DNA of 41,120 nt. It comes from a candidate division WS1 bacterium. Its GTDB lineage: Bacteria > Armatimonadota > Zipacnadia > Zipacnadales > Zipacnadaceae. The number at the start of each line of letters is the position of its first letter. The first letter of the stretch is position 1. The stretch is from the NCBI GenBank assembly GCA_012523355.1, contig JAAYIR010000163.1, positions 1-41,120 on the forward strand, in the 5' to 3' direction. Below are positions 8,088 through 17,006 of the stretch, one piece after another. A program made the translations under genes and the position numbers. The notes beneath the pieces were generated by a model. The model saw only the letters and a list, made by a program, of their open reading frames with translations. It had not been told where the DNA came from and ran no database searches.

Positions 8088-10445
8088 ATGAAGGCACAAC
8101 GAGAGATAATCCAGTTCCCCGCCCTGCGAGAGCTACGCGAACTTCTCGGACCGCGACGTCTTCTCACCGGTCCCCTCGCCGAGCAACTCTACAAGTATGA
8201 TGCCGCCTTTGAGATGGAGCTACCCCTGGCGGTGGCCCTGCCGGAGAATGCCGAGGAGGTGGCGAGGGTGGTGGGGGTGTGCGCGCGCGAGGGCGTGCCC
8301 CTCGTGCCTCGGGGAGCGGGGACCAGTCTTTCGGGCGGCGCCATCCCCTCCCCCGGTTCGGTCGTGCTCAGCCTGGCCCGGATGAACCGCATACTCGAGA
8401 TTGACCCTGGGGCGCAAGTGGCGGTGGTTCAGCCGGGTGTGGTCAACCTGAACCTGCAGAACGCGCTGGAGCCGCAGGGCTACTTCTACGCTCCTGATCC
8501 CGCCAGCCAACTGGTCAGCACCCTCGGGGGGAATCTGGGGCACAATGCGGGTGGGCCGCATTGCCTGAAGTACGGGGTGACCTCGCATCATATCCTGGGT
8601 GTGGAGATGGTCACTGCTACCGGTGAGCGGGTGCGGCTGGGAAGCCGGGCGCTGGAGACCGGCGGGTACAATCTGTTGGGGCTGGTTGTCGGCGGCGAGG
8701 GCACGCTGGGGATTGCCACCGAGATCGCCTGTCGGCTTCTGCCGCTGCCCGAGGCTCTGGGTACGGCGCTGGCGGTCTTTGACTCTCTGGAGGAGGCCTC
8801 GGAGACAGTTTCGGGGATCATCGCAGCCGGCATTGTGCCCGCCGCGCTGGAGATGCTGGACCAGCCTCTGATGGCGGCGGTGGAGCAGCATGTGCAGGCT
8901 GGCTATCCCCTGGACGCAGCGGCGGTGCTGCTGGTGGAGGTAGACGGACCTCCGGCGGCGATCACCCCGCAGATGGCGGCCATCGAGGGGCTCTGTAACG
9001 AACACCACGCACGGGATTTCCGTTCAGCTTACTCGCGGGAGGAGCGGGCCGTGCTGTGGCGGGGACGCAAGGGGGCAGCCGCGGCAGTTGCCAATCTGGC
9101 GCCAGGAAAGCTTTCGACCGACGTGGTAGTGCCGCGCGAGGTCCTGCCCGAGATGGTGCGGCAGGTGACAGAAATAGGCCGGCGGCAGGAGCTGATTATC
9201 GGAGTCTTGCTGCACGCCGGCGACGGCAATCTACACCCGCAGATTGTGTTCAACCCTCGTGACACGGAGCAACTGGCACGCGTCCGGAGGGCGCAGGAGG
9301 AGATTGTGCGGGCGGCTCTGTCCCTGGGGGGGGCCATGACGGGCGAGCATGGCGTGGGCAGTGAAAAGCGGCATTTCATGAACCTGGTGTTTGGGCCGGG
9401 GGAACTGGCGCTGATGGCCGGGATCAAGCGGGCCTTCGACCCGAGAGGGTTGATGAATCCTGGCAAGCTCTTGCCCGACGAGACTCCGGAAGAGGCCGAG
9501 AGGCCAGCGGTTCCGGAGGGGACTTTCGAGCAGGTGGCGCCGGAGATTACGGTTCGGGACGAGCAGGGGCGCTGGCGACCGCGCGACTATGAGGCAGTCT
9601 CCAAGTTTCTCGCGCTGGCAAACCGCGACGGACGGCCGGTGCGAATCATGGGGGCGGGGATCGGGCTCGACCTCCGGTCCCCTCTTCCGACGGGACAGGC
9701 GGAGCCAGAACGCGAGGTCCTGTGCACGCTTAGCCTGGGACGTCTGCTGCATCTGGAGGCTGCCAATCTAACCGTGACCGTGCAGGCGGGAATGCGCCTG
9801 GGAGAACTGCAGCAGGCGCTGGCGGAGGCGGGCCAATGGTGGCCGGTGATTCCGCCAGGGGGAGCAGAGGCCACGATTGGCGGCATCCTAGCCGGAGGGA
9901 TGAGCGGTCCGTTGGCTGCGCGCTATGGCAGGTTGCAGGACCTGGTCACCGGGGTGAAATTTGCGCTGCCCTCCGGGGAAGTGTTGCGCTTCGGTCTGCC
10001 TTGTGTCAAGAACGTTGCAGGCTACGCTGTGGAGCGGCTGATGGTGGGGTCGCGGGGGACACTGGGGGCGCTGCTGGAGCTGACGCTGCGCACGCTGCCG
10101 CTGCCCGAGCGCCGGCAGACTGTACGGGTGACCGGCGGTGACCTGGAGACTTTTCGTGTACGACTGCAAGCCAACGGGACCCGGCCGGCGGCGGTGGAGC
10201 CGCAGGGGGAAGGCTTGCTGGTAGCCCTGCAAGGGATGGAGAGTGAAGTGGAGGCGCTGGAGGAGACGGTGGCGGCTCTCGCCTCGGAGACCGGAGCGGA
10301 ACCTCAGCCCGCGGAGGAAGAGCTTTGGACGCTGGTGGCCGCTGGGAGGAGAGAGAGACTGGCGCCGCCGCCTCCGGGCGCAGAGGAGTTCAGCCGGAGG
10401 CTCAAAGAGCTATTTGACCCGAGAGGGATTCTGCCTGGCCCATGA
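8088..10445 (+). CDS. glcD: Fused glycolate oxidase subunits GlcD-GlcE (two FAD-binding PCMH domains)
   Basis: N-terminal FAD-linked oxidase (PRGAGTSLSGGAIP, GGNLGHNAGGPHCLKYG, GEHGVGSEKR); second FAD_binding_4-like region (NLTVTVQAGMRLGELQQALAEAGQWWPVIPPGGAEATIGGILAGGMSG) in the same ORF. Confidence 0.88.
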   Translation: MKAQREIIQFPALRELRELLGPRRLLTGPLAEQLYKYDAAFEMELPLAVALPENAEEVARVVGVCAREGVPLVPRGAGTSLSGGAIPSPGSVVLSLARMNRILEIDPGAQVAVVQPGVVNLNLQNALEPQGYFYAPDPASQLVSTLGGNLGHNAGGPHCLKYGVTSHHILGVEMVTATGERVRLGSRALETGGYNLLGLVVGGEGTLGIATEIACRLLPLPEALGTALAVFDSLEEASETVSGIIAAGIVPAALEMLDQPLMAAVEQHVQAGYPLDAAAVLLVEVDGPPAAITPQMAAIEGLCNEHHARDFRSAYSREERAVLWRGRKGAAAAVANLAPGKLSTDVVVPREVLPEMVRQVTEIGRRQELIIGVLLHAGDGNLHPQIVFNPRDTEQLARVRRAQEEIVRAALSLGGAMTGEHGVGSEKRHFMNLVFGPGELALMAGIKRAFDPRGLMNPGKLLPDETPEEAERPAVPEGTFEQVAPEITVRDEQGRWRPRDYEAVSKFLALANRDGRPVRIMGAGIGLDLRSPLPTGQAEPEREVLCTLSLGRLLHLEAANLTVTVQAGMRLGELQQALAEAGQWWPVIPPGGAEATIGGILAGGMSGPLAARYGRLQDLVTGVKFALPSGEVLRFGLPCVKNVAGYAVERLMVGSRGTLGALLELTLRTLPLPERRQTVRVTGGDLETFRVRLQANGTRPAAVEPQGEGLLVALQGMESEVEALEETVAALASETGAEPQPAEEELWTLVAAGRRERLAPPPPGAEEFSRRLKELFDPRGILPGP

Positions 10446-11809
10446 CCGACGACGAACTGATGGAACAAGAGCTGGTCAGGTGTAACAAGTGCGGCTACTG
10501 CCTGAGTACTTGTCCCACCTATAACGTTGAGTTTTCCGAGGGCCAGGCGGCTCGCGGGCGATTGGTGTTGCTTCAGGCCTTGCGGGACGGTGAGTTGGCG
10601 CTCAGCCAGGAGAACCAGCGTCCAGACTCGGGACTGGTACAGGAGCTGGGGGAGGCGGTGAGTGGGTGCCTGCTGTGTGGCGCTTGCACCGAGGCCTGCT
10701 TCAGCGCGATCCATACCGACGAGTTGATGGTGCGAGCCCGGGCCGGAATGCCCGGTGGCCCCCCCAAGGGCGTGCGCCTGTTGACCCGCCATTTCCTCTT
10801 ACGGCCTGAGCGTTTGACCGCCATCATGCGGCTGGCAGGCGTCGGGAGACGCACGGGCATGGTGCGCCTGCTGAGGCGGTTGAGCCCGACGCTAGAGCTG
10901 GCCGAGGAGCTGGTGGAGCCGGCGCCGCGCGAGTTTTTGCGCGACCGGCTGCGTGAGATTGGCTTTCATCCCGAGGGACGATCCGGGACGTGGGTTCTGC
11001 CCCGGGATCCCCGGGCTCTGACGGTGGGACCGCGTGTGGTGTACTTCATCGGTTGCGGGACCAACTACCAGTTGCCGGAGCCGGGAGCGGCAGCGATGCG
11101 ACTGCTGGCGCGGGCCGGCTGCGAGGTAGTGGTCTGTCCGCATGTCTGCTGTGGCTTGCCACCGTACTCGTACGGCGATCTGGTGTCGGCGCGGGAATTG
11201 GCCCGGCGGAACCTGGAGCTGCTGGGGGGCCTGGGCGCGGACTTTTTGGTTACCGAGTGCGGCTCCTGTGGGCGGTTTCTGAAGCGGTACCCCGAACTGC
11301 TGGCGGAGGAACCTGATCTGGCCCGGCAGGCGGAAGCGCTGGGAGAACAGGTGCGAGATTTCACCGAGCTACTGGCGACGCTGCCTCTACCTGAACCAGT
11401 GAACCCACCGGCCGGGGTCGTTACCTACCACGACCCCTGTCACCTGGGGCGGGGGCAGGGGGTGACGGAGGAGCCGCGGCGGCTCTTGCGGGAGGCGGCG
11501 GGGGCGAAGCTGGTGGAGCTGCCGGAGGCCAACTGGTGCTGTGGGGGGGCGGGGACATACAACCTTGCACACCCCCAGCGCTCGGAGGCGATTCTCCAGC
11601 GCAAGGTGGCAAACATCGAGAGCACGGGCGCGGAGATAGTAGCGACGGCGTGCCCGGCTTGCCTCTTGCAGCTTCGTCACGGCTTGCGGATGAGCGGCAG
11701 TGGGGCAGTGGTAAAACATGTGGCGGAGATCGTGGCGGAGGCGCAGGGGCTGAGGTCAGCCCGAGTGGAAGAAGGTGTGCGGGGCGGGACAACGAATTGT
11801 GAGACGTGA
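10442..11809 (+). CDS. glcF: Glycolate oxidase iron-sulfur subunit GlcF
   Basis: CNKCGYCLSTCP and CLLCGACTEAC 4Fe-4S motifs; two CCG domains (CPHVCCGLP, NWCCGGAG); ATGA overlap with the upstream ORF. Confidence 0.92.
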   Translation: MTDDELMEQELVRCNKCGYCLSTCPTYNVEFSEGQAARGRLVLLQALRDGELALSQENQRPDSGLVQELGEAVSGCLLCGACTEACFSAIHTDELMVRARAGMPGGPPKGVRLLTRHFLLRPERLTAIMRLAGVGRRTGMVRLLRRLSPTLELAEELVEPAPREFLRDRLREIGFHPEGRSGTWVLPRDPRALTVGPRVVYFIGCGTNYQLPEPGAAAMRLLARAGCEVVVCPHVCCGLPPYSYGDLVSARELARRNLELLGGLGADFLVTECGSCGRFLKRYPELLAEEPDLARQAEALGEQVRDFTELLATLPLPEPVNPPAGVVTYHDPCHLGRGQGVTEEPRRLLREAAGAKLVELPEANWCCGGAGTYNLAHPQRSEAILQRKVANIESTGAEIVATACPACLLQLRHGLRMSGSGAVVKHVAEIVAEAQGLRSARVEEGVRGGTTNCET

Positions 11810-11812
11810 TGG

Positions 11813-12439
11813 GTGCCGAACAAACAGAAGCGATGGGAGTGGGTGCGCATGTCCTTTCGGCAATTGCTGGTCGCGGTAGTACTTCTCGCTCTGCTGGGCA
11901 CGCTGTTGGCTGCCGGATGTGGCAAGAAGCAGCAGGAAGCTGACATCGGCATGCCGGCTACGGGTCCGGGCGGCCCTCCAGGTGGAGCGCCGGACGGTGC
12001 TCCTGGCGGGCCTCCGGGAGCTGCCGGTGGACCTCCGGAGGGTCCGGGTGGACCTCCGGGAGGACCAGGCGGGCCTCCGGGGGCGCCAGGTGGACCTCCG
12101 GGCGCGCCGGGGGCTGCGGGCGGACCTCCGGGTGGACCGGGTGGACCTCCGGGAGCTCCGGGGGGAGCCCCGCCGGGTGGTGACCCCCAGGCCGCGGTGA
12201 AGGCCGGGATGGTGGCGAAGGGCGCCGGGAAGATGGACGAGGCCGCGGCGAAGTTCCGGGAAGCGCTGCAGACGGACCCCAACAATGAGGATGCCCACTG
12301 GGGCCTGGCCTGGGTGCTAGCCATGCAGGGCAAGAAGCAGGAAGCGATCGCGGAGTTCCAGCAGGTGGTCGGCTCCACCGGGGATGCGCGGCGCAAGCAA
12401 ATGGGGCAAGACGCGCTCAAGCGGCTGGGTGGCGGTTAG
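11813..12439 (+). CDS. Lipoprotein with GGPPGxP heptapeptide repeat region and C-terminal TPR-like domain
   Basis: Lipobox LLAAGC; repeated GGPPG[AG]P; C-term AAVKAGMVAKGAGKMDEAAAKFREALQTDPNNEDAHWGLAWVLAMQGKKQEAIAEFQQVV; GTG start or internal ATG (MSFRQ). Confidence 0.75.
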   Translation: MPNKQKRWEWVRMSFRQLLVAVVLLALLGTLLAAGCGKKQQEADIGMPATGPGGPPGGAPDGAPGGPPGAAGGPPEGPGGPPGGPGGPPGAPGGPPGAPGAAGGPPGGPGGPPGAPGGAPPGGDPQAAVKAGMVAKGAGKMDEAAAKFREALQTDPNNEDAHWGLAWVLAMQGKKQEAIAEFQQVVGSTGDARRKQMGQDALKRLGGG

Positions 12440-12473
12440 GGGTCCTGAGGGAGTCCCAGGGCGGAGGCGTGGG

Positions 12474-13202
12474 CTAGTCCAGGATTTCGACCAGGTCGGC
12501 AAAGGTGGCGAATTCCTGGAAGGGCAAGGCTTCGCGACGGCAGAACTCGGCCAGGTGGGACTTGGCGAAGAGCAGGTCGGCGTGTCGCGCGGCGCACATG
12601 TCAGAGTAGCCGTCGCCGACGTAGATCACCCGCTGGTAGCCGGGGCGTAGCGCCAGAAGCTCCTCGGTCTTGCAGTTGCCGCAGTCCGAGCAGTTCGCGC
12701 TGCTCCTCGGGAATTCAACGCGGACCCCCTGCGGAGTCCATTCCCCATGGTTCACGAAGACGGGCAGGCAGCCGTTGGCCAGGGGGAGAGGAATTTCCCC
12801 TGGGCACCCGCGCAGGCCCAGGCGCGCCAGCATCCGATACAGGTACAGGTCGAGGCCATCGCTGAGCACGGCGAGGGGGACCTCGCGACTGCGGCACAGG
12901 TCTACAAAGGCTGGGAAGCTCTCGTCGAGAGGTAGTCCATCCAGCAGCGCCTCCAAGCGCTCGCGTGGGAGCTGAACCAGCGCCCACTGTGCGGCCAGAC
13001 AGGCCTGCGAGCCGATCTCGCCACGTCGCCACTGGTACTCCAGGTCCCAGGCGGCGGTCAGGTCCAGCCGCGTGATTACCTCTACCCCGGTATCGGACAG
13101 GGCGATAGTGCCGTCAAAATCGCACAGTACCAGGTCACCGGAATTCAGCGGGGGGAGTGCCTCAGACACAGAAAGAACATCCTTTCGCGCGAAGCGGCGC
13201 AC
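12474..13202 (-). CDS. HAD-IB phosphatase, MtnX-like
   Basis: DLVLCDFDGTIALSDTGVEVI, NCSDCGNCKTEEL, VIYVGDGYSDMCAARHADLLFAK; start may be the downstream GTG at 13169, which has an SD. Confidence 0.75.
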   Translation of the reverse strand: MRRFARKDVLSVSEALPPLNSGDLVLCDFDGTIALSDTGVEVITRLDLTAAWDLEYQWRRGEIGSQACLAAQWALVQLPRERLEALLDGLPLDESFPAFVDLCRSREVPLAVLSDGLDLYLYRMLARLGLRGCPGEIPLPLANGCLPVFVNHGEWTPQGVRVEFPRSSANCSDCGNCKTEELLALRPGYQRVIYVGDGYSDMCAARHADLLFAKSHLAEFCRREALPFQEFATFADLVEILD

Positions 13203-13224
13203 TTAATCGGTGCGCCGTGCGTCT

Positions 13225-13253
13225 ATTGTATCACCGGGTATGAAATGAGGCAA
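13225..13253 (-). promoter_or_regulatory. Sigma70-like promoter of the MtnX-like gene
   Basis: Minus strand TTGCCT-17 bp-TACAAT. Confidence 0.5.
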
Positions 13254-13258
13254 GCCGG

Positions 13259-13287
13259 TTGGAGTTTTGCGGGGCTTGTGGTATAAT
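13259..13287 (+). promoter_or_regulatory. Sigma70-like promoter of the HlyD-like fusion gene
   Basis: TTGGAG-17 bp-TATAAT, 5 nt before the GTG at 13293. Confidence 0.55.
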
Positions 13288-13292
13288 CCGCC

Positions 13293-15335
13293 GTGGATTG
13301 GCGACTACAGTTCAGGTTGAAGCCCCGTCGCCGAGGGGGCAGGAGAAGATGGGTATTGAAGCGTGCAACTGAGTTCTGCCTAGTCCTGTGTCTGGTGCTG
13401 GCGGCGCTTGGTCAGGCGTGGGCGGCTCTGCCGTCACGTCCCCTGACCGGCCCGCTGCCGCTCACCGCCTCTTCTCTCGAGAGCCTGACGTGGACGCCGC
13501 TGGCTGTAATCAAGGCCGGCCCGACCCCGGAGGCCGCCGGGCTGTTCGTGATGGACGCCACCTACGGCGCTTCCTATGTGCTGACCGCTCCCGAGGACGG
13601 AATTGTAGAGTATCTCTATCCGTGGACGGGCTTCTTCCGGGTTGGGCAGCCGCTCATTCGTCTCTATGACGCCAAGCTGATTAATGACCTGGCCGCTGCG
13701 CGAGCAGCAGCGGGGCAGTTCAATGCGCAGCCTTTCCTGGTGATTGCCTCGCCCCCCCTGCGGGCCTTCCCCTCGCCGACCGTAGCGGCCCAGGCCGTGC
13801 GGGTTCCGGTGACGCCAGCACCGCAACCGGCTCCGGAAACGGCGCCAGCGGCGCCCGCGCTCACACCACGGGAGGCTGAAACAAGCGAGGGGCCGCAAAT
13901 TGGCTTGCAGCGGGTAGAGCCACCGGCATCTCTCCAGATCGCTTCTCTGCAGAAAGCTCTGACCCGCGCGCAGAAGGAACTGACGGAGATTGAGGAGGAG
14001 CTGGCAGCGCGCAAGCAGCTACATGAAAGCGGCGTGCTGGACCCGGAGGAGCTGGCGCGATTCGCCGAGAAACGAGCCCAGGCGCAAGCGGAGGTGCGCA
14101 AGGCGCAGCATGATCTGGAAGCGGCTCAGCAGACAAGCTCCAGACCGGCAGCGCCGGCTCGACCCCAGACCACCGCTCCCACGAGCAGCCGGAACTCGCG
14201 GCAGACTCAGCTCCTGAGGCCCCAGGTTCCACCGGCGCCGATGCAGCTTCAGTTCCTCGCCGCTCCGCGGTGGACGGACATCTTTGCTCCCACCAACGGG
14301 CTGGTCATGGAGCCACTGCAGACCCCCGGTACGGTAGTTAAGAAGGGCACGCCGCTCCTGCGGATCAGCAATAGCGCCTGGTCGCGGGTCAGGGCGTTGA
14401 CCACGCGGCAACTGGCCGCGGCGCTGGAGCCGCAGACTCCAGTAACGGTGCGTTTCCCGGCGTTGGGAGACACGACGTACGTGGGCTGGGTGCTCAGCAA
14501 GCGCTACTGGCCGGGCGACGAGCGGGCAGAAGTGGACCTGCAGATTACGCTTCCGGAGAACACCACTGACAGTGACGCCCTGCTGTTCAATTGGGCATAT
14601 GCCACCCCGCCGGCCAAGACGCTGGAGGAAGTGGAACTACTGCCGGGACCGGAACGACTGCCACGGATGGCCAGTCTGCCGGAGAGGTTCTTCGGACTGG
14701 TCCCCACGCTGTTGGTGACCAGCAGCCCGGCCAGCCGGGAGCCTGTGGACGCGACCACCCCGCTGGCAGGAAGACTGGCCCTGGTGCCGCCTGCCCCGCG
14801 CTTTGGTCCGGCAGTCTGCTCCGACCCGGTGGCGCAACAACGGCTCACCGCCCTGCATGACTGGCAGACGAGTTTCATCCAGGGCATGACCACCGCCATC
14901 TATGATCAGAAGATCGTTCTGAGCTACCCGCGCGACAGCGAAATCTCCAGAGCGGTGGAGAAAATGATGCGCGGGGAGGTGGGGCATGACCCCGGTTACT
15001 GCGCGCGGACCCTGCGCGAGGCGCTGGGCTGGGGCCTGGGTGATGCCTACCAGTGGGCGATACAGCTACCGGCGCGGGGGTACGTGGCCCGCGAGGATGG
15101 CCTGCCGCGGCCCGGAGACATCCTGGTCTGGCCCTTCACCTACGGCACGAACCATAGCCAGCACATTGGGGTGGCGGTGCGGCAGAACGATAAGCTGGTC
15201 CTCCTCTCGAACCTCTCCGGGAAGCTGGGGACTTCGGAGATTCTAGGAGGCTATGTGGCCTTCTACAAGCCTTCGGATCAGGCGGCATCCAAGCCAAACC
15301 TGCCCCCGGTCCTCTCGGCGCCCCCCAGGAGTTAG
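13293..15335 (+). CDS. Secreted HlyD/RND-adaptor-like protein fused to a C-terminal NlpC/P60- or CHAP-like cysteine peptidase/amidase domain
   Basis: Lipoyl/barrel-sandwich half motifs (LTAPEDGIVEYLYPWTGFFRVGQPLIRLYD; IFAPTNGLVMEPLQTPGTVVKKGTPLLRIS) flanking a coiled coil; C-term GYCARTLREALGWGLGDAYQWA...GDILVWPFTYGTNHSQHIGVAV; alternative TTG start at 13356. Confidence 0.7.
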   Translation: MDWRLQFRLKPRRRGGRRRWVLKRATEFCLVLCLVLAALGQAWAALPSRPLTGPLPLTASSLESLTWTPLAVIKAGPTPEAAGLFVMDATYGASYVLTAPEDGIVEYLYPWTGFFRVGQPLIRLYDAKLINDLAAARAAAGQFNAQPFLVIASPPLRAFPSPTVAAQAVRVPVTPAPQPAPETAPAAPALTPREAETSEGPQIGLQRVEPPASLQIASLQKALTRAQKELTEIEEELAARKQLHESGVLDPEELARFAEKRAQAQAEVRKAQHDLEAAQQTSSRPAAPARPQTTAPTSSRNSRQTQLLRPQVPPAPMQLQFLAAPRWTDIFAPTNGLVMEPLQTPGTVVKKGTPLLRISNSAWSRVRALTTRQLAAALEPQTPVTVRFPALGDTTYVGWVLSKRYWPGDERAEVDLQITLPENTTDSDALLFNWAYATPPAKTLEEVELLPGPERLPRMASLPERFFGLVPTLLVTSSPASREPVDATTPLAGRLALVPPAPRFGPAVCSDPVAQQRLTALHDWQTSFIQGMTTAIYDQKIVLSYPRDSEISRAVEKMMRGEVGHDPGYCARTLREALGWGLGDAYQWAIQLPARGYVAREDGLPRPGDILVWPFTYGTNHSQHIGVAVRQNDKLVLLSNLSGKLGTSEILGGYVAFYKPSDQAASKPNLPPVLSAPPRS

Positions 15336-15470
15336 CGGCCCTCGAGAACTAACTTCCAATAGGGGTGCCATCCCACAGTCTCTGTCTCTCTGGTCTGAGG
15401 TGCTTGCTGGAGGGAAGGTCAAAGCCCAGCCACCGTGCGGGAATGGCCTGCAGGCGGACAGAGGTCGCCC

Positions 15471-16856
15471 CTACGAGGAGTCGGCGACGATGACCGAGAC
15501 CTCGGCGGTAGCCACCTCCACCCCGTTGGGCGCGGTCGCAACCACCTTGATGACGTGCTCTCCCGGCTCCTCTTGAATCTTCCAGTTCCAGGTGTAGGGC
15601 TTGAAATTGGTGATGCAGTGGATTCGGCCGTCAAGGTAGAAGGTCACGGTGTCCACCTTGAGTTCGGAACCCAAGGTGGCGGCCAGGGTGACCTTGCCTG
15701 CGGCGGCGCGGGGGGAAGCGCCGTAGAGGCTGACTCCCATCTCACGCGGTCCGGGGACCGCTTGGCCCTCCAGGGGGAAGGGATGCTCGGGCACCACTAA
15801 CTGGTCGGGCGCCGGGGGGGCCGCGATTGGCGGGGCGATCACGGGAGGGTCTTCAGCGGTGTCTGGTGGGACACCTGGGGCTGTGGGGGGGCGGCGCACC
15901 GGAGCGCTGAGAAAATAAGGCGAGGCGATGAGTTCGCGGTAGGTCGCCAGCACCAGCGGATCAGTGGTCACGGCGTATTCATTATTAGCGAGGCGATCGC
16001 TGGCCGCGTTCACCGAGAACCAGCTGATCAGCACCACGCGGGGGAAACGGGTGGGCAACGCGGCGTATAGTTCCTTCATGCTGCGCACGGCGAATTCGCG
16101 CACCTGCTGCTTGGCGGCGACGCAGTAGTGCGTGGCTGCGTACTCGCAGATGGCAATGGGCTTGCGGTCGGCATAGAGATCGTAGACGAATTTGAGTTGG
16201 TCAAACTGCGATTCCGTGGCCGGCTGGCCGGGGTCACCATTGTTATATACCACCGCATAGATGTTGATCCCCACCCAGTCCACGAAGTCGTCGCCGGGGT
16301 AGTAGAGCGGTATGGTGCTACGTGGGAGACCAAAGGGGCACCAGATCATGATCACGTTGGGCGCGACTTCGCGCATGACCGTGGTGACCAGCTTCCACTT
16401 GCGGATGTACTCATCAGGGTTGCCGGAATAGGGCATCCAGTCCCCGTTCATCTCGGAGGCGTAACGCAGCAGGATAGGCGTGCCGGAGTGAGCCGCTGCT
16501 TCCGCCCACCCGCGCAGGTAGGCATCGTCGTGGACTTCGTTGAGCCCGTTATTGGGCTCCCAAGCGATCTGGGGAAGGGCGCCGCGCGCCACCACCTCCT
16601 GCACCCAGCGATAGGGGAAGGGCTCGCCGTAGCCCACGTAGCGGAGGTAGACGGCATGCCGGCGGCCGGTCAGGTCCTCAAAGGCCTTGAGGTCGCCCTT
16701 GGCAACCGGATCCAGCTGAATGTAGGCACCCAGATACGCGCCCAGGGCCGGAACCAGGGCGGAAGCGTAATCGGTCGCAGGGGCGGCAGTGACACTGGCC
16801 GGGAGCGCCACCGCCAGTGCCAAGGCCAAGATGCCAGTGCCTGGGATACGGACCAT
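15471..16856 (-). CDS. GH26-like (beta-mannanase-like) secreted glycosidase with C-terminal Ig-like domain
   Basis: Candidate acid/base RYASEMNGDWMPY and nucleophile PIAICEYAATHY; signal peptide after ATG 16856; C-term VDTVTFYLDGRIHCITNFKPYTWNWKIQEEPGEHVIKVVATAPNG. Confidence 0.8.
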   Translation of the reverse strand: MVRIPGTGILALALAVALPASVTAAPATDYASALVPALGAYLGAYIQLDPVAKGDLKAFEDLTGRRHAVYLRYVGYGEPFPYRWVQEVVARGALPQIAWEPNNGLNEVHDDAYLRGWAEAAAHSGTPILLRYASEMNGDWMPYSGNPDEYIRKWKLVTTVMREVAPNVIMIWCPFGLPRSTIPLYYPGDDFVDWVGINIYAVVYNNGDPGQPATESQFDQLKFVYDLYADRKPIAICEYAATHYCVAAKQQVREFAVRSMKELYAALPTRFPRVVLISWFSVNAASDRLANNEYAVTTDPLVLATYRELIASPYFLSAPVRRPPTAPGVPPDTAEDPPVIAPPIAAPPAPDQLVVPEHPFPLEGQAVPGPREMGVSLYGASPRAAAGKVTLAATLGSELKVDTVTFYLDGRIHCITNFKPYTWNWKIQEEPGEHVIKVVATAPNGVEVATAEVSVIVADSS

Positions 16857-16863
16857 CGGGAGA

Positions 16864-16892
16864 ATTATAGGCAGCCCGCTGCAATGTGTCAA
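16864..16892 (-). promoter_or_regulatory. Perfect-consensus sigma70 promoter of the GH26-like gene
   Basis: Minus strand TTGACA-17 bp-TATAAT, 7 nt before the ATG at 16856. Confidence 0.75.
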
Positions 16893-17006
16893 CGAATACC
16901 GTGTCGGCAAAGGAAGGCCGGAGTCCCCGGCGAACATAGTCCAGACGTGGTGGGAGTGGAGGCGGCGGCAACTGCCCGTACTCGATCGCAAGGAGAGCAG
17001 AGGCAA

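Noticed and set aside
6903-8099. 398-aa minus-strand ORF opposite the CapA and foldase genes
   Set aside because: Antisense to two well-supported + strand genes
11954-12187. True collagen-like Gly-X-Y domain
   Set aside because: Register shifts every seven residues (GGPPGxP), so the triplet rule is not kept
11677-12420. Long minus-strand ORF rich in GGPPG repeats opposite the TPR lipoprotein
   Set aside because: Mirror translation of the GC-rich repeat; the + strand ORF has a lipobox and TPR-like domain and is the credible gene
16128-17006. N-terminal extension of the aldo/keto reductase ORF
   Set aside because: Antisense to the GH26-like gene; the family start MNQRMLGRTGL with SD is at 17007
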